Assembly (NCBI GenBank): GCA_021495925.1
Contig: JAKEKT010000003.1
Span: 682,001 to 746,000, forward strand
Length of the DNA: 64,000 nt
Reading direction: 5' to 3'
From: Diplodia intermedia
Taxonomy: Eukaryota; Ascomycota; Dothideomycetes; Botryosphaeriales; Botryosphaeriaceae
Below are positions 21,702-33,326 of the stretch, piece by piece. Numbering within the stretch: position 1 is the stretch's first letter; each line of letters begins with the position of its first letter. The position numbers were made by a program, and so were the translations under genes. Under the pieces are notes generated by a model. The model ran no database searches, was not told where the DNA came from, and was given only the letters and a program-made list of their open reading frames with translations.

Positions 21702-24700
21702 CTCCGTCTGACTCTGCGGTCAACGCGCGCCAGCATCGGTCTCCACGATCAAGCCAGCGTGACGGCGCCGCCGCAGGAACGTCTTCTCGCCCTCCACGGT
21801 CGATCGTGCGGCGCGCGCGCGCATCTCCCAGCCGGTCTTCGTGATGTACCAGAAGCTCGCAGAACCTCTCGTGCTCGCACGACGCAAGCCGCTCTTCGAC
21901 GACGACGACGGCCGCCGCCGCTGCTGCTGCTGCTGGCGCGGCGGAGCGTACCCGCCTGGAGGACCATCTCATCCGCCGCGACCGCGTCTGGAACGCGCGT
22001 AACGGCTTCTGCGACTCCCATACCAGCCGGTGCGCACGCGTGCGTGTTGGCGGCCAGGTCAACAGGGCCGGACTCCAAGGTGAAGATCGCCACTGCAGCG
22101 AGCACCCAATGCTGACAGGAATCGCAGCGTTTCCTTCCTCCTCCTCCTCGCGTGACGTACGTAGCTCACTCTTGTCCGATCAGATCAACACACTGCACGC
22201 ATGTCTCCCTACCTGTCGCTCTCATGAACACCCCTCCTCAAGCGCCGCCGCCTTCAACTTGTCCCTCCCACATCCCTCATTCTCGTGCTTGGTGCGTTGC
22301 TCATCTCGCCCAGCCGTCTCACCTTCGTCGCCGCCGTCGCCTCCGCCGCCGCCGCCGAGTCCTTGATGCTTAACGACACCCCTCCCACTCCCGCGTCCCA
22401 AGCCACGAGGTGAAGACCCCATCTGCTACTCTCGTACACATAAGAAAACTCAGGCTCGATGCGCGCATACGCGAGCGCGGCTCCCATCTTCGCCGCTAAA
22501 GCGGTCGCTACATATCAGACAGCGCCGGAAGACCAGCTCGATAATCGCTTGAGGTGAGGGATGGACGGGAGAAAACAAGACAACAACCCGGCCAAACGCC
22601 ATGCGCGTGCGCGCGCGCTCGTTCCTGTTGGAAGCAGTCTTTCCGTCGTGTGTCGTGTGCTCCTTCTCTCAACCGCTTCATGAATCTACACGGCACACCT
22701 CTTTCCATACTTCTTTCTCGGGGTTAAGGCAGTGTGTACTCCTGTGTTCCAGCGAGGAGGGAGCCGGGGGCGATGGCAGAGCGCCCCATGTCACGCCGTA
22801 AGTACATACTCGCGGTCATGGCGCGCAGAAAAGAAAAGAAAAAACAACAACGTCGACGGCGATCGCATAAGGCGGCCGACCAGGGCTAGGTGGGTCGGGT
22901 TGGTATTACCACCACAAAGAGATTATTATATATGCTTAGCTAGCCATTAACGCGCTGCTGCTGCTGCTCGGAAACGATCCCGCCCCGACAGAGTGCGTCG
23001 ATGTTTCGTGACGGTTGTTCTTGTAGCGATATACGCCACGCACGTCCACTGGAATACGGTCAAGCCAGCGCTTTTTTCTCGCAGCCCACACGCGAAGGGT
23101 GCGCCAGCCCGATCGTCGCTTTTCTTGTGCCCAGACCAACCACCCACCCGGTGTTGGGAGCGCTCGCTTGCTGTGAAGCAGGCCGGTTTTCGCTGGCTGC
23201 TTACTGTTTGTGAGACTGTCGCTCTGTGCGCTGGAGCCACGGGTCACTTCCGCCGCGCGCGGAACCTGTGCCGGGCATCGTCAAGTAGAGTCGGCATTAC
23301 TCTGCTGTATGTAAGCAACCGCGGTGGGCGTCGAACGAACCTGGGTTGGAGCCGTCACGAGGGAGCGGCGGGGCGTTGGGTAGCTGATGGGGTTGTTCGT
23401 TGTGCCGATCTGCGGCTTGGAGGGGAGGTCTTCTTCCTTCCCCCCCCATTCTCTTCACCTTTTTCTCCTCCTTTTGTGATCGTTGCGGGCGAGAAAGAAA
23501 GCGGCGAGGTCGGGAGGGGAGAGAACGAAAGCGTGGGTTCTCGTGGTCTGCTTATGTAGCGGCCAATCGTAGTTCCAAGGTGGTTGGTTGGCATGCGACT
23601 CCGAGATGCGGACGTGGATATCGGTGCTGTGGTGTGGCTCGAATCAACAAAGACAACAGCAGAGGGGAATGCCGCCTCCTAAGATGTCTTCCCTCAGCGG
23701 TCGACGTTATCCACTCCAATAGCGCCTCGTACAAGTCTCATAAAAGGCAAAGGTCTACTGGTAAGCTGTCGGAGCAGAAGTTCACGGGCGAAGCACGACC
23801 GCTTCCTACCGGCAACAGTAGTAGCTATTCGCACGTAGGAACAGCATCGATCAAACAGTGTAACGACCTCCACCTCGACCGGTTCGAAGGCGGCCGACAA
23901 ACATCTCCGTAAAAGCAGGCATAATCGCCCAAGCAAGCACGAAACACCGACAACAAAGCCTTCCTCGACGAACCACACGAAAATCTGTCCTCCGGTACCG
24001 TGCACGAATGACAACCGCCAACCGTTCCCGAACGGGGCGGTCGAAGTAAACATTTAAGCGTAGCTATAAAGTTCAAACCCGTACAGTGACATCCCCGACA
24101 CAGCCTTTCGGCTTTGAAGCTCGCGCGCGCTGCAACATCCCTGCCGCGCGATTACCACGACCGCGGAAGGAGGAAAACAAAAAGACCCCGAACCCAGTCT
24201 TTGCTTCTTCGGGCGCACGCAAAGCATAGCACGGTGATATGGGGTGGATGGGTGCCTATCCTGAACGAACGGCCATTGGCCCTCCTCCTCCTCCTCCTCC
24301 TCCTCGTACAAGTCGCGACGGTGGCATATGGCGGGATTACGCCAGTCGCAGGGCTCCATGCCTTACAACACGGTTAGGCTCGCAATACGCAGACCTTCCC
24401 AGACAGCGCGCCGATGAGAAAATACGAGAATGGTAAGTGGATAATAACTTGCACAGCAGATCGGGGGCTTCGTGGTGTGTGTGTCCGAGGTATCGACGAC
24501 ACCTCCCATAAACGGTCCCTCTTTCACCGTTGTTATGATCGCGACGACCGTCCCATCTGCAATAAGGCCAAAAACGTACGTGACTCAATTAGTAAGTAGT
24601 ACCAAATACCTCTGATGAGAAGGCCAGATTCTTTTTTTCTTTTTGGCGCTTTGCGACCCCGCCGTTTCGTGAATCCCAATAAAGTTCCTTAATACCCAGA

Positions 24701-24812
24701 GTATTCCCCAGCCCGTAGCTCCCCACGCCGGAAGTCGATAGTACGAAATGAGAAAGGGGGATTTGACTCACTATCAAAAAGACTCATCCATGACGGCAGT
24801 CGCGACGAGCCG

Positions 24813-24822
24813 NNNNNNNNNN
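24813..24822. other. Assembly gap (ten Ns)
   Basis: Ten consecutive undetermined bases. The round number suggests a scaffolding gap of unknown real length, so adjacency of the two sides is not proven by sequence. Confidence 0.95.
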
Positions 24823-25048
24823 ATCTGGTTTTCTCTCTCCGCGCAATTCGAGATTGTTTTCCGTGTGCCTATGTATCAGTCTAACTCCCCCTGCAACCTC
24901 GTCTCGTATAGGAAAAAAAAGGGAAAGCAACAAGGTCATTCCAGCAAGTCCATCCGCGTATACGGCACGCATAAGAGTCCAAGAAAGAAGAGAGAGAGGA
25001 TGTGAGAAAAAAGAGCCAAAAGAAAAAAAGACCCCTCCCACAAATACA

Positions 25049-26491
25049 TCAGGAAGCCGGCGGATCCTCTCTCCTCTCATCCCCCTCCCCCTCCTCATCA
25101 CCAGCGCCACGCCCACGCCGAGCGGCAACGCCCTCCAGCCACACCCTCGCGGGCGACGGCGGATGCGACGACTCCCTCACGGACCCGTCGTCGCGCCCGT
25201 TCTCGACCGCGACCTCGACCCTCCTCAGCGCGTCGCGGCGGCCCCTCAGCGCGCCCGCCGCCGGGGCCAGGAAGCCCTCTTCCTCGCGCGTCAGGTTGGC
25301 GGCGCGGCGCGCCTGCTCGACGAACATGCCGGGCGTCACGCCCGGCCGGTAGCCCTCCAGCTCGAGGCTGAGGTAGACGGCGCGCAGCCCCGTCATGCGC
25401 GCGACGGGCCCGTCGGGCTTCCACAGCTGCGCCCACCAGTACGTCGGCTGGTACGAGTTGGGGCGGTGGCGCAGGCGCCAGGTCCAGCGCAGCTGCAGCT
25501 CGCGGATGCTGGCGAGGCGGTGCGGCGGGATGGTGGTGGCGAAGAGGGCGAGCGTCTGCGGGTGGTTGGCGTCGAAGACGTTGGCCTGGTAGAGCGTGGG
25601 CGCGGCTTCGCGGTAGACGCGGCGGCAGGTGAGGAGGATGGCCAGGAGGCCGGTGACGGAGGAGGTGGCCGGGAGAGAGGAGGGCGGCTGGCGGCGGCGG
25701 CGCAGGCGGCGGCGGGGGGGTTTTGGATGGCCTTTCTGGGGGGTGGGGTCGGGGTCGGTGCAGGGCTGGTTCGGGCGGGGGAGGAGGCGGGAGGGGAGGA
25801 CGTTGATGTGACTCATGCTTTGGGGCTCGTGGAGGGGGCAACGGTAGTGTTGACGATAGAATATGTTGGGGCAAGGGGGGTAGGGGGGGTGGTCGTCGTG
25901 GGCGCGGTGGTGGGTGCTGTAGAGGAAGTAGAAGTGCTCGCTGAGGGCGAAGCCGGGGCAGTAGTCGGTGGGTAGGGGGACGGGGCTGACGGCGAGAAGC
26001 TCGCGTTGCTGCTGCAGCTCTCGGGGGGCCGTGTAGGCGGCGATGCAGCGGCGGTCCGGGTCGCGGGGGGCGCGCACGGCACTGTGGTCGCGGGTGCAGA
26101 CGACATGGCCGATGCGGCGGGGTTTGAGGAGCAGGTGGAGGACGTTGCCGCCGAGGACCTCGTGGTAGATGCGCATGCGGAGCTCGGGGGGCAGCTTCGC
26201 GAAGAACGGGGACTGGTGCTGCGCGCGGGCTTCTTTCTTGTCGGCATCGTGGTCGGACACGGGGAGCAGCGGCGGCGGCGTGTATTCCTCTTCCAGCCGC
26301 GTGCACAAGGCGGACCACTCGCGCGCGAGGGGCCAGCTCCTGGACTCTAGGGTGCGCGAGCAGCAGCAGGTGCACCACAGGTCGGCGGCGAGGAGAACGA
26401 TGACCAGCGGAGTCAGCAGGCAGTAGCCCAGCGGCCGCACGAGGCCGTGGTACAGCGGCCGGTACAGGTACCGCTGGCGCTTCGAAGCCAT
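25049..26491 (-). CDS. DUF7730-type fungal protein with N-terminal membrane segment
   Basis: Intronless, 480 residues from the ATG at 26491. Residues of about 20-43 (LGYCLLTPLVIVLLAADLWC) form one hydrophobic segment, followed by a Cys cluster. The motif FFAKLPPELRMRIYHEVLGG at about residue 95 and LLTCRRVYREAAPTLYQANV at about residue 290 are the two hallmarks of the fungal DUF7730 family, F-box-like regions of unknown function abundant in Pezizomycotina. Between them lies a His/Pro/Arg-rich insert (PPRRRLRRRRQPP) that is probably disordered. The C-terminus is acidic and low in complexity. The role is unknown. By analogy with 'LPPEL-R-IY' proteins a protein-interaction role is possible, but that is inference. 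The next gene upstream begins on the same strand 234 bases away. Confidence 0.8.
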   Translation of the reverse strand: MASKRQRYLYRPLYHGLVRPLGYCLLTPLVIVLLAADLWCTCCCSRTLESRSWPLAREWSALCTRLEEEYTPPPLLPVSDHDADKKEARAQHQSPFFAKLPPELRMRIYHEVLGGNVLHLLLKPRRIGHVVCTRDHSAVRAPRDPDRRCIAAYTAPRELQQQRELLAVSPVPLPTDYCPGFALSEHFYFLYSTHHRAHDDHPPYPPCPNIFYRQHYRCPLHEPQSMSHINVLPSRLLPRPNQPCTDPDPTPQKGHPKPPRRRLRRRRQPPSSLPATSSVTGLLAILLTCRRVYREAAPTLYQANVFDANHPQTLALFATTIPPHRLASIRELQLRWTWRLRHRPNSYQPTYWWAQLWKPDGPVARMTGLRAVYLSLELEGYRPGVTPGMFVEQARRAANLTREEEGFLAPAAGALRGRRDALRRVEVAVENGRDDGSVRESSHPPSPARVWLEGVAARRGRGAGDEEGEGDERREDPPAS

Positions 26492-26724
26492 GCGGGCGGG
26501 GGGCAGACGGGGCGAGCTCGAATTGCGAGGCCACGCATGCGACGGACGTGCAGTCTCTATGTACAGAAGGACTGAGGTTCGGGCTAAGGCTGGGACGACG
26601 CAGCGTCAGCAGCAGCTCCAGAGCTATGGCGCCCTGGGGCCGATCGCTGCCTCATGCGGGGTAGCACGCCGTTGGGAGGTGCGCCCCGCCACTGCGGCTT
26701 CCCCACCAAAACACCTCGTCGCTT

Positions 26725-28502
26725 TTAGTCGCGCCTGGCTTCATCCCTGGCCTTCGTTTCCCCACTGCTGCTCCCACCCTCCGCCCCTTCGATCTCCAGC
26801 CCCTCCTCGCGAAGCGCCTCCTGCTGCGTCTCCGACAGTGCATCCGCATCGAGCGTCATCTTCGGCCCGGTGAACCTGTCGACACTTCCGTTAGCTTTCT
26901 TATCCGCCCCGTGTCCGCGAAGAGAACTTACCACTTCCTCGCATCGACGAAATAGTACGCCAGGCTGCCCAGCCAGACGATGCTGTTCACCACCACCGTG
27001 TAGTTCATCTCGTCGGGCGTTGGGTTGGGCCCGCCCGTCGGGAACATGGACAGGCAGATGCCAAAGGCCAGAAACACAATCGCCAGCCAGCCCAGCGGCG
27101 CGCTCAGCCGCCCCGTGTAGAACGGGCCCGGCTTGAACTTCTTCTGGCCCCACACGAGCCGGCAGAGGATGGGCGTGCCCCACGCCACGTTGTTGGCCGC
27201 CACGGCGAGCGAGAAGACGGCCGACGCCGCCGCGTCGCCGATGAGCGTGAGCAGGCCCAGCAGCGCCGCGAGGAAGACGCAGCCCCACACGGCCCGCAGC
27301 GGGATGTAGCCGAACGTCTTGCTGATGGGCCGGAAGAAGGACGAGAAGGGCAGCGCGCCGTCGCGCGAGAAGGCCCACGACTGGCGCGACGCCGCGACGG
27401 TGATGGACAGCCCCATGAGGAACTGCACCACGAACATGAGCGTCATGAAGCCGAGCGCCCCCTTCTTGCCCAGCGCGTCGAAGTAGATCTGCGCCATGGG
27501 CTGCCCGAAGGGCGAGTTGACGACGGCCTCGAGGTCCGGGCTGATGCACGCCGCGAGCACGATGCAGATGACCCAGCCGAACAGCCAGCAGCTGCCGATG
27601 GACATGAGGATGCCGTACGGCACCGCCTTGGTCGCGTTGGCCGCCTCCTCGCTCATGTGCACGCACGAGTCGAAGGCGCCGATGGTCCAGATGGGCGAGA
27701 GCCACGAGAGCATAAACGCCCATCCCGTCGGCCACGTCGTCAGGTTCGACGTCTCGCCGAAGATGTAGCTCGCGTCGTTGCGCTGGCCCGCCCGCCCGAT
27801 GGGCAGGGCGATGATGGTGGCGAAGATCAGCACGAAGTTGGCGGCGACGAAGACGGTCTGCAGCTTGCCCATGATCTTGGACAGCGTCGACGCCAGCACG
27901 CCGTGGCACAGCACTGCGCCCAGGAAGACGGCGTAGATGACACCGGCCGACGGCTCCCACTCGCCGTCGCGCGCGATGACGACGACGGACAGCAGCATCA
28001 GCGAGAAGCCGTAGTCGATGGAGCACAGCCCGCCCACCAGGCCCAGCGTGTTGCTGTAGCCGACCAGGAAGCTGAGGGCGTTGCGCGTCTTGGGCGACGC
28101 GAAGTAGTGCGTCCACCAGTACAGGCCGCCCGACGTCGGCATCGCGCTGCCCAGGTCGGCCATGGCCAGGCCGACGACGAAGATGAACATGGAGGCCAGA
28201 AACCAGCCCCACACCAGCCCGGCCGGCCCGGCGGGGATGCTGTAGGCGAGCGTGCTGGCGATGGACGGCAGCAGGCCCATGATGGAAAAGGCGATGCCGA
28301 AGACCTCGATGAGGGTGAAGTTGCGCCGCAGCTCCTGCTTGTATCCCAGACTGGCTGCATGGACGTCGACCGCGTTAGCGCTGCAGTGGCCGAAGGCGCA
28401 TCCTCACTTACCCAGGACAGCAGCATCTTCGTTGCTGGCAAGCCCCTCGGCGACGGCCACGGACGAAGCGCGTCGTTCCTTGTCCGGCATTGAGTCGCCC
28501 AT
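26725..28502 (-). CDS. APC-family amino acid / GABA / choline-type permease
   Basis: Three exons, 28502-28412, 28354-26932 and 26875-26725, give 554 residues. The introns are 57 and 56 bases (GTAAGT donors; GCTAACG and GCTAACG branch points; TGCAG and GACAG acceptors) and frame is kept. The N-terminal signature LGYKQELRRNFTLIEVFGIA and the first span SIMGLLPSIASTLAYSIPAG are typical of the fungal amino acid/choline transporter group (the Uga4/Hnm1 type, TC 2.A.3.4). About twelve hydrophobic spans follow, with the conserved helix 6 region SPIWTIGAFDSCVHMSEEA. It likely imports an amine-bearing substrate across the plasma membrane by proton symport. The exact substrate (GABA, choline, polyamine or amino acid) cannot be set from sequence. 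The soluble C-terminus is acidic and rich in Glu and Ser, the usual place for ubiquitin-dependent control. Confidence 0.92.
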
Positions 28503-29553
28503 TGCGTGTGCGTTGACGGGATAAGAAGCGCGGCAGCTGAAGAGTGCCGAGTGCTATGCAAGGCAGGGGCGGCGCATCCTTGCTATAAGCTTAAGTAGGG
28601 GCACAAGCTGTGCGACCTCCCCACCTTTCGGGCTGCCGGGGGCCGCTATCAAAAAAAGCCCGATCTAACTTTCCGCTCGACGCGCGGAACTAATGGGCGC
28701 ACAGGGCTGATGTGCGACAAGTAGGGACGATAAGCAGGCTGATGAAGTCAGATAGCGGTGCGACCTCAGGGATCGTCTGGGCCATGGCCGTAGCCAAGCT
28801 CTACCAAGCTCAAAAGAGGGCAAAAGCGGGAGGAAGATGGGCTCTGTCGCATGCGCATGCCGCGTCCGGTTGTGGGCCCGCCGTTATCCTGGATGTAGCT
28901 TCCTGTGCCGCGAAGCGTGCCCTGACGCCTATCCCGGCCATCTGGTCGGGCATGTCCGGGCTCGAGGGCTTGCCATTGGCCAGGTGGAGGGATTTTGCAG
29001 CGAGAGATTGATGAAAGATAGGACGGACGTGTAGGCGCCCGGAGCGTGTGGGAGCTTATCAGTGAACATCGCCCTTCTCCGCACCACGACCCCGGGGCCT
29101 CGAACGGGCGGCCTGAGCGTTGTGGCGCCTCTGCTCGGCTCGACCATCCGTCTTCGGTTTAGCCACAATCCATGGGTACTTGCAGACACTCCACACGTGA
29201 TTATCCTTGTATCTCAATCTACTCTACCGCTCGTGAGTTTTGTTTGACGACCACCGTTCAAGGAAAGTAAATCGACCTTGTTGTAACTCCTCTCGCATCA
29301 TGCAAATTGGTGCTTATTACTGTTCCCGACTCTTTCTCTTCCCCCAATCCCACGCGAGTCTCTTCTCCCAACTAATGTCTTATTTGGCCATCCATGCGTT
29401 GTTGTCCCCATCATTGATTGCTCAAGTCCCAAACCCACATCTCACGTCACTTGGATCCCAACCACTCCAATCGAATCCCATGTTTTCCCCATCATCATCA
29501 TCATCCACCCATGCCAACAAACAAGTTCCAACCGCCCTTCTCGTTTTCCCCTC
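28503..29553. other. Intergenic flank between permease and MFS genes
   Basis: About 1 kb with no supported gene. The right half (29,330-29,690) is strongly C-rich on the plus strand and overlaps the end of the MFS gene. The left part is the promoter side of the permease gene. Confidence 0.5.
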
Positions 29554-32257
29554 CTAACCCCTCCCCATCCCCTTCTCCACATCCCCCCGGTTCCCCTCCT
29601 CCCCCTCCACCACCATCTCCCCCTCCTCCCTCTCTCGCTCCCACCCCTCCCTCCTCCCCCTCAACTCGCAGCAAAAGGCGCTGCGCGCCCTGATGGCGTC
29701 GCCGAAGCGCCAGAAGACGAAGGGGATGGCGCACAGGGCGAGCATGACGCCGCCGAGCAGGCTGCACGCCCGCGCGACGCCGAGCGCGCGGTACACGGGG
29801 CGCGCGGCGAACGGGAGCGCCGCGCCGAAGACGCTGCGCGAGGTGCCGGCGGCCGCCATGGCCGAGGCGGCGAAGATTTCGTAGGCGTCTGGTTTTGTTT
29901 TCGACGTGGGTCTTGGTTCAGCCGATGGGGATCTTTTTCTTTTTTCTTTCGAGGTTGTTGTTGTTGGGGAGGGGGGAAAGGGGTGGGACGGGAGAGAAAG
30001 AGGAGGGAGGTATGTACTCACCGACGAGATAGTTCAAGATGGCCATGAAGCACAGCAGATAACCGACGCCGAACGGCACGCCCGCGAGCGCCGGCACCGC
30101 CCAGTGAACCTCGGACCCCGCCGCCCAGCCCGCCCAGAACAGCGACGCCGCGATGAACGGCCCCGCCGCGCACGCCAGCGGCAGCCGCCGCGCCTCCTCG
30201 CTGCGCGTCCATGCAGCGTCGCGCGCCCGCGCCCGCGCCAGGAACGTGTCGTACCAGAGGTACATGGCTGCTGCGATGAGGGCGCCGAGGCCGACTTTTT
30301 TTTTGGGGGAGTGTTAGTGTGTTGTGTGCGTTTGTGGTGCTGGCATTAAAGGGAAGGGAGGATGGATGGATAGATGGATGGTGGCGGTGGTGTGCTTACT
30401 TGGGAGGAAGGTCAGGCCGACTTCGCCGGGGCTGAAGCCGTATGTGTCTGTTGTTGTTGTTATCGTCACAGTTCGCGTCAGTTTGGGGGAGACACTTTTT
30501 AATGGTGATGGGAAACTACTCGAAGAACGAGAGAGAGAGTGAGAGAGAAAGAGAGGGAGAGATAGATAGAGAGAGGGGGAGAGAGAGACAGAGAGACGGA
30601 AAGAGACAGACAGAGAGAGAGAAGAGAGAGAGAGAAAAAAAAAAAAAAGAGACGAACCACTCACCACCATACATGATCGGATACGCCTGGAAGAACATGT
30701 AAAACACAGCATACACAAACGCCAGGTACAAGCACGAAAACAGCACGATCCACTCGAACAGCATCATGCGGATGGGCCGGGTCAGCACGACCGTCGCCAC
30801 GTGCCGCCAGTCCCTCGGCTCCAGCTCCATCGGCGCAAAAACGTTATCGTCCTCACCACCGGAACTCTCCTTCCGCAGCCTCTTCGCCCGCCGCTCGAGG
30901 ATGACGGGCGCGTACGTCTCGGGCGTCGCGAGCAGGGGCACCCACGCCGCGCCGGCGATGATCAGGCCCAGCCAGAAGGCCCAGCGCCAGCTGATGACGG
31001 CCAGGTACCCCGAGGCGACGGGGCCGATCAGCGGGCCGAAGGTCGTCGTGGCCATGAAGAGGGCCATGGCGCGGCCGCGCGAGGTGGGGTCGTTGTAGAT
31101 GTCGGCGATGATGCTGTTTCGTTTCGAATCCCCCCCTCCCCCGGGGGACGTTATGGTCAGTCAAGTTTCTCTTTTTTTTTCTTTCTTTTTTTGGTTTCTC
31201 CTTTCTCAACACTTTAAGCGTTTAATGATTCTCTCGTTCGAGAACCGAGCTTGATAATGGATGGAGAGAGATAGAAAAGGGAAAAAAAAAAAGGACGCAA
31301 CAACACCAACAACAACAACTCACTCAACTCACCCTCCAGTAACGCTAATCGCGCAGCTCCCGGGGATGCCCACAAGCAGCCTGAAGACGACCAGGGCCGC
31401 GAACGAGTCGGCCAGCGCGCACGCGAGGGAGAAGACGGTGAAGGCGGCGAAGGCGGCGACCATGACGCGCTTGCGGCCGCACCACTCGGACAGCGGGCCG
31501 AACAGCAGCGGGCCGACGACGTAGCCGACGAGGAAGATGGACGTGGGCAGCACCAGCCGCGCCTCATGGTCGGCGATGCCGAAGTCCGCCGCGATCTGGT
31601 CCGTCGCGCCCGCCGCGAGCGACGACGACACGGTGCTGTTCATGACGCAGGCGATGGTGGAGATGAGGGGGAGCATCTTCTTTTTCTGCCGTTGGTTGGA
31701 TGTCTATTAGTTTTTTCTTTTCTTTTTCTTCTCTCTTGCGAGGGGTTTGAGGGGGAAGGGGTTGTTGTTGTTGTTGGGGGTTTCGCTCTATATCATCTCT
31801 CCAGGTTACGTTGCTCTATGATATGTTGGGTTCTGGAGTCTAGCTGATGGGGCGCTGCTGCTCGAAACATATATTTGACAGTTCTTCATATCGACATATG
31901 GATGAAGCCTTGGCTACAGCGCCTCGTGCAGGTTGATTTTCGCGGGGATATAAAGACGCATCAAGGACCCGAGAGCCGCCGCCTCGACACTTCATCCCTC
32001 CCGTCGTGCCACCGCAAAAAGCGAGCTTCCCTATCGATTCGGAAGAAAAGCTGAAGAGTAGAAGAGGGAGGGAAAGAAAAAAAAAACGGAAAAAGCACGG
32101 ACAGGCTGCAAAAGCTAGGCTCATCCACACTTACCGTAGGCCACTGAGTCGGATCGTCTGGGTCATTCTTCTCGAATGAGATGATCCTCCTCTCTATGGT
32201 CGAGCCGCTCTCGCTCCCGTCCGCCACCGGCGACGAAGCGCCGGATTTGTGGTCCAT
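29554..32257 (-). CDS. MFS transporter, DHA1 drug/polyamine type, six exons
   Basis: Exons 32257-32135, 31685-31333, 31113-30665, 30447-30400, 30294-30022 and 29888-29554 join in frame to 526 residues. Donors are GTAAGT, GTGAGT, GTGAGT, GTAAGC and GTGAGT. One acceptor sits in an A-run (AAAAAG). Family marks are the motif A loop GPLSEWCGRKR, the motif C region FGPLIGPVASGYLAVISWRW and the late signature LNYLVDAYEIFAASA, which only appears after splicing. Such proteins export drugs or polyamines by proton antiport, usually at the plasma membrane; the substrate here is unknown. The start is uncertain: 32257 is the first in-frame ATG, but the open frame continues upstream to a TTG, so an extra small 5' exon is possible. 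After the last span the C-terminus becomes a Glu/Arg/Gly-rich tail (GWEREREEGEMVVEGEEG) that is unusual for the family. Confidence 0.9.
30528..30650. repeat. Purine-rich (GA)n-like tract inside an MFS intron
   Basis: The tract fills most of the 217-base third intron (30664-30448) of the minus-strand MFS gene. On the sense strand it is a polypyrimidine run, followed by a T-poor stretch before the ACAACAACAG acceptor. Length variation here is likely between strains. Confidence 0.8.
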
Positions 32258-33326
32258 GTCCTCGATATCGAGTTGCTTCTGCACATCGTGGGCGTCGACT
32301 TGGACCTGTCTCGACGGGGCGTGCGGGAGGCGGACTAGCGTCAACGCTCAGTATACATGTCGCGGTTCACGTAGTCGGGAAGATACATGGACATGATTGA
32401 TGCTCGGGTCAACGTACGGTGCGGGGAACTTGGAGGGTCGGTGTGAGTGGCGATGCCGTTATCGGCATCGTGACTGTCAAGACGATGGGGGGATGCAGGG
32501 CCCGACATCTGGGGTAGGTCTTGTGTGGGCTCGGAGAAGAAGAGGCTCTAGAGGCAGGCATCAAGAAAAGGGAAACGGATGAACGCCCGGGGACAACGAA
32601 GGAAACGAGGTCACAGCCGAGGGATACGTTGGGAGAGAAGGGGGGGTGAAGGGAGGCACTAGGGCGAGGCAGTAGGTAGAGCTTCGGCATCGGAGCACGC
32701 GGTCTGCGTGATAAAAGACGAAACAAGTGATGGCTGGCGAAAGGATGCAGACCGTCGGACTGGCGATCAGCCTATGAAGCGATCATCCAGCGCCTCGGGT
32801 GGGCAGCAAACAAGCCGGCGGAAGATGTCGAGGCGTGCAGACGCATTGCCGCATGCAGGTTAAACGGTGAGTCGAAGGCTGGAGCCGACGGCGGCTTCCT
32901 GCATGACACGGGCGGCGCCAGCGGCGTCCCTCATGGAGCGTAGAGTCGTCGACGATCTCCTGCAAGGCCAGAGGCCGACGCGGTCAACTCGCGAATGGGT
33001 GTCGTCCTGATGACATGCGCTCCTGCCTGGATAGGGAAGCGGCAGCTGGGGGGGCGCCGATTGCGGGCGTCGGCTATGACGGCAGCTAACCAAACACCCC
33101 GCTGGCCCTGCTGAGTAATTGCCGACGACTGAGCGGGGGTGCCTGGTTCCCCGCCTGTGCACAGCCGTGGATGCGGCACCATGCTGTGCGAGCCTGACGC
33201 TTGTCGCGGCGAAGCAAACGACGGGAACGGACGAGAGCGACATCGGAGAAGCGAGACCACGATTTGAATCGACTTTTGAATTTTCTCCGTTCCTCTCGCG
33301 CAGATGAAACGGGCAGGCCGTCTCTA
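32258..33326. other. Intergenic interval between MFS and prefoldin genes
   Basis: About 1.07 kb. Positions 32,258-32,420 may include 5' exon sequence of the MFS gene. The rest shows no motif-bearing frame. It contains the 3' flank of the prefoldin gene at its right end. Confidence 0.5.

Larger units (their letters stand above)
21030..25048. other. Second part of the gene desert, with an assembly gap
   Basis: No gene is supported over 4 kb. Frames are short or have GC-skewed, Arg/Pro-rich translations. Notable items are two near-identical 16-base direct repeats at 21,659 and 21,686, and a run of ten Ns at 24,813-24,822. The last 200 bases are the A-rich 3' flank of the DUF7730 gene. Confidence 0.45.

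Noticed and set aside
23261..23345. Possible tRNA-like fold
   Set aside because: No complete A box, B box (GGTTCRANNCC) and acceptor stem pairing could be assembled here or elsewhere in the window.
25098..26534. 478-codon frame overlapping the DUF7730 gene in another minus-strand frame
   Set aside because: Pro/Arg/Ala-rich shadow of the real gene, which has DUF7730 motifs and an ATG start.
27657..28493. Plus-strand frame over the permease gene
   Set aside because: Antisense shadow; the minus strand gives a clear 12-span permease with correct splicing.
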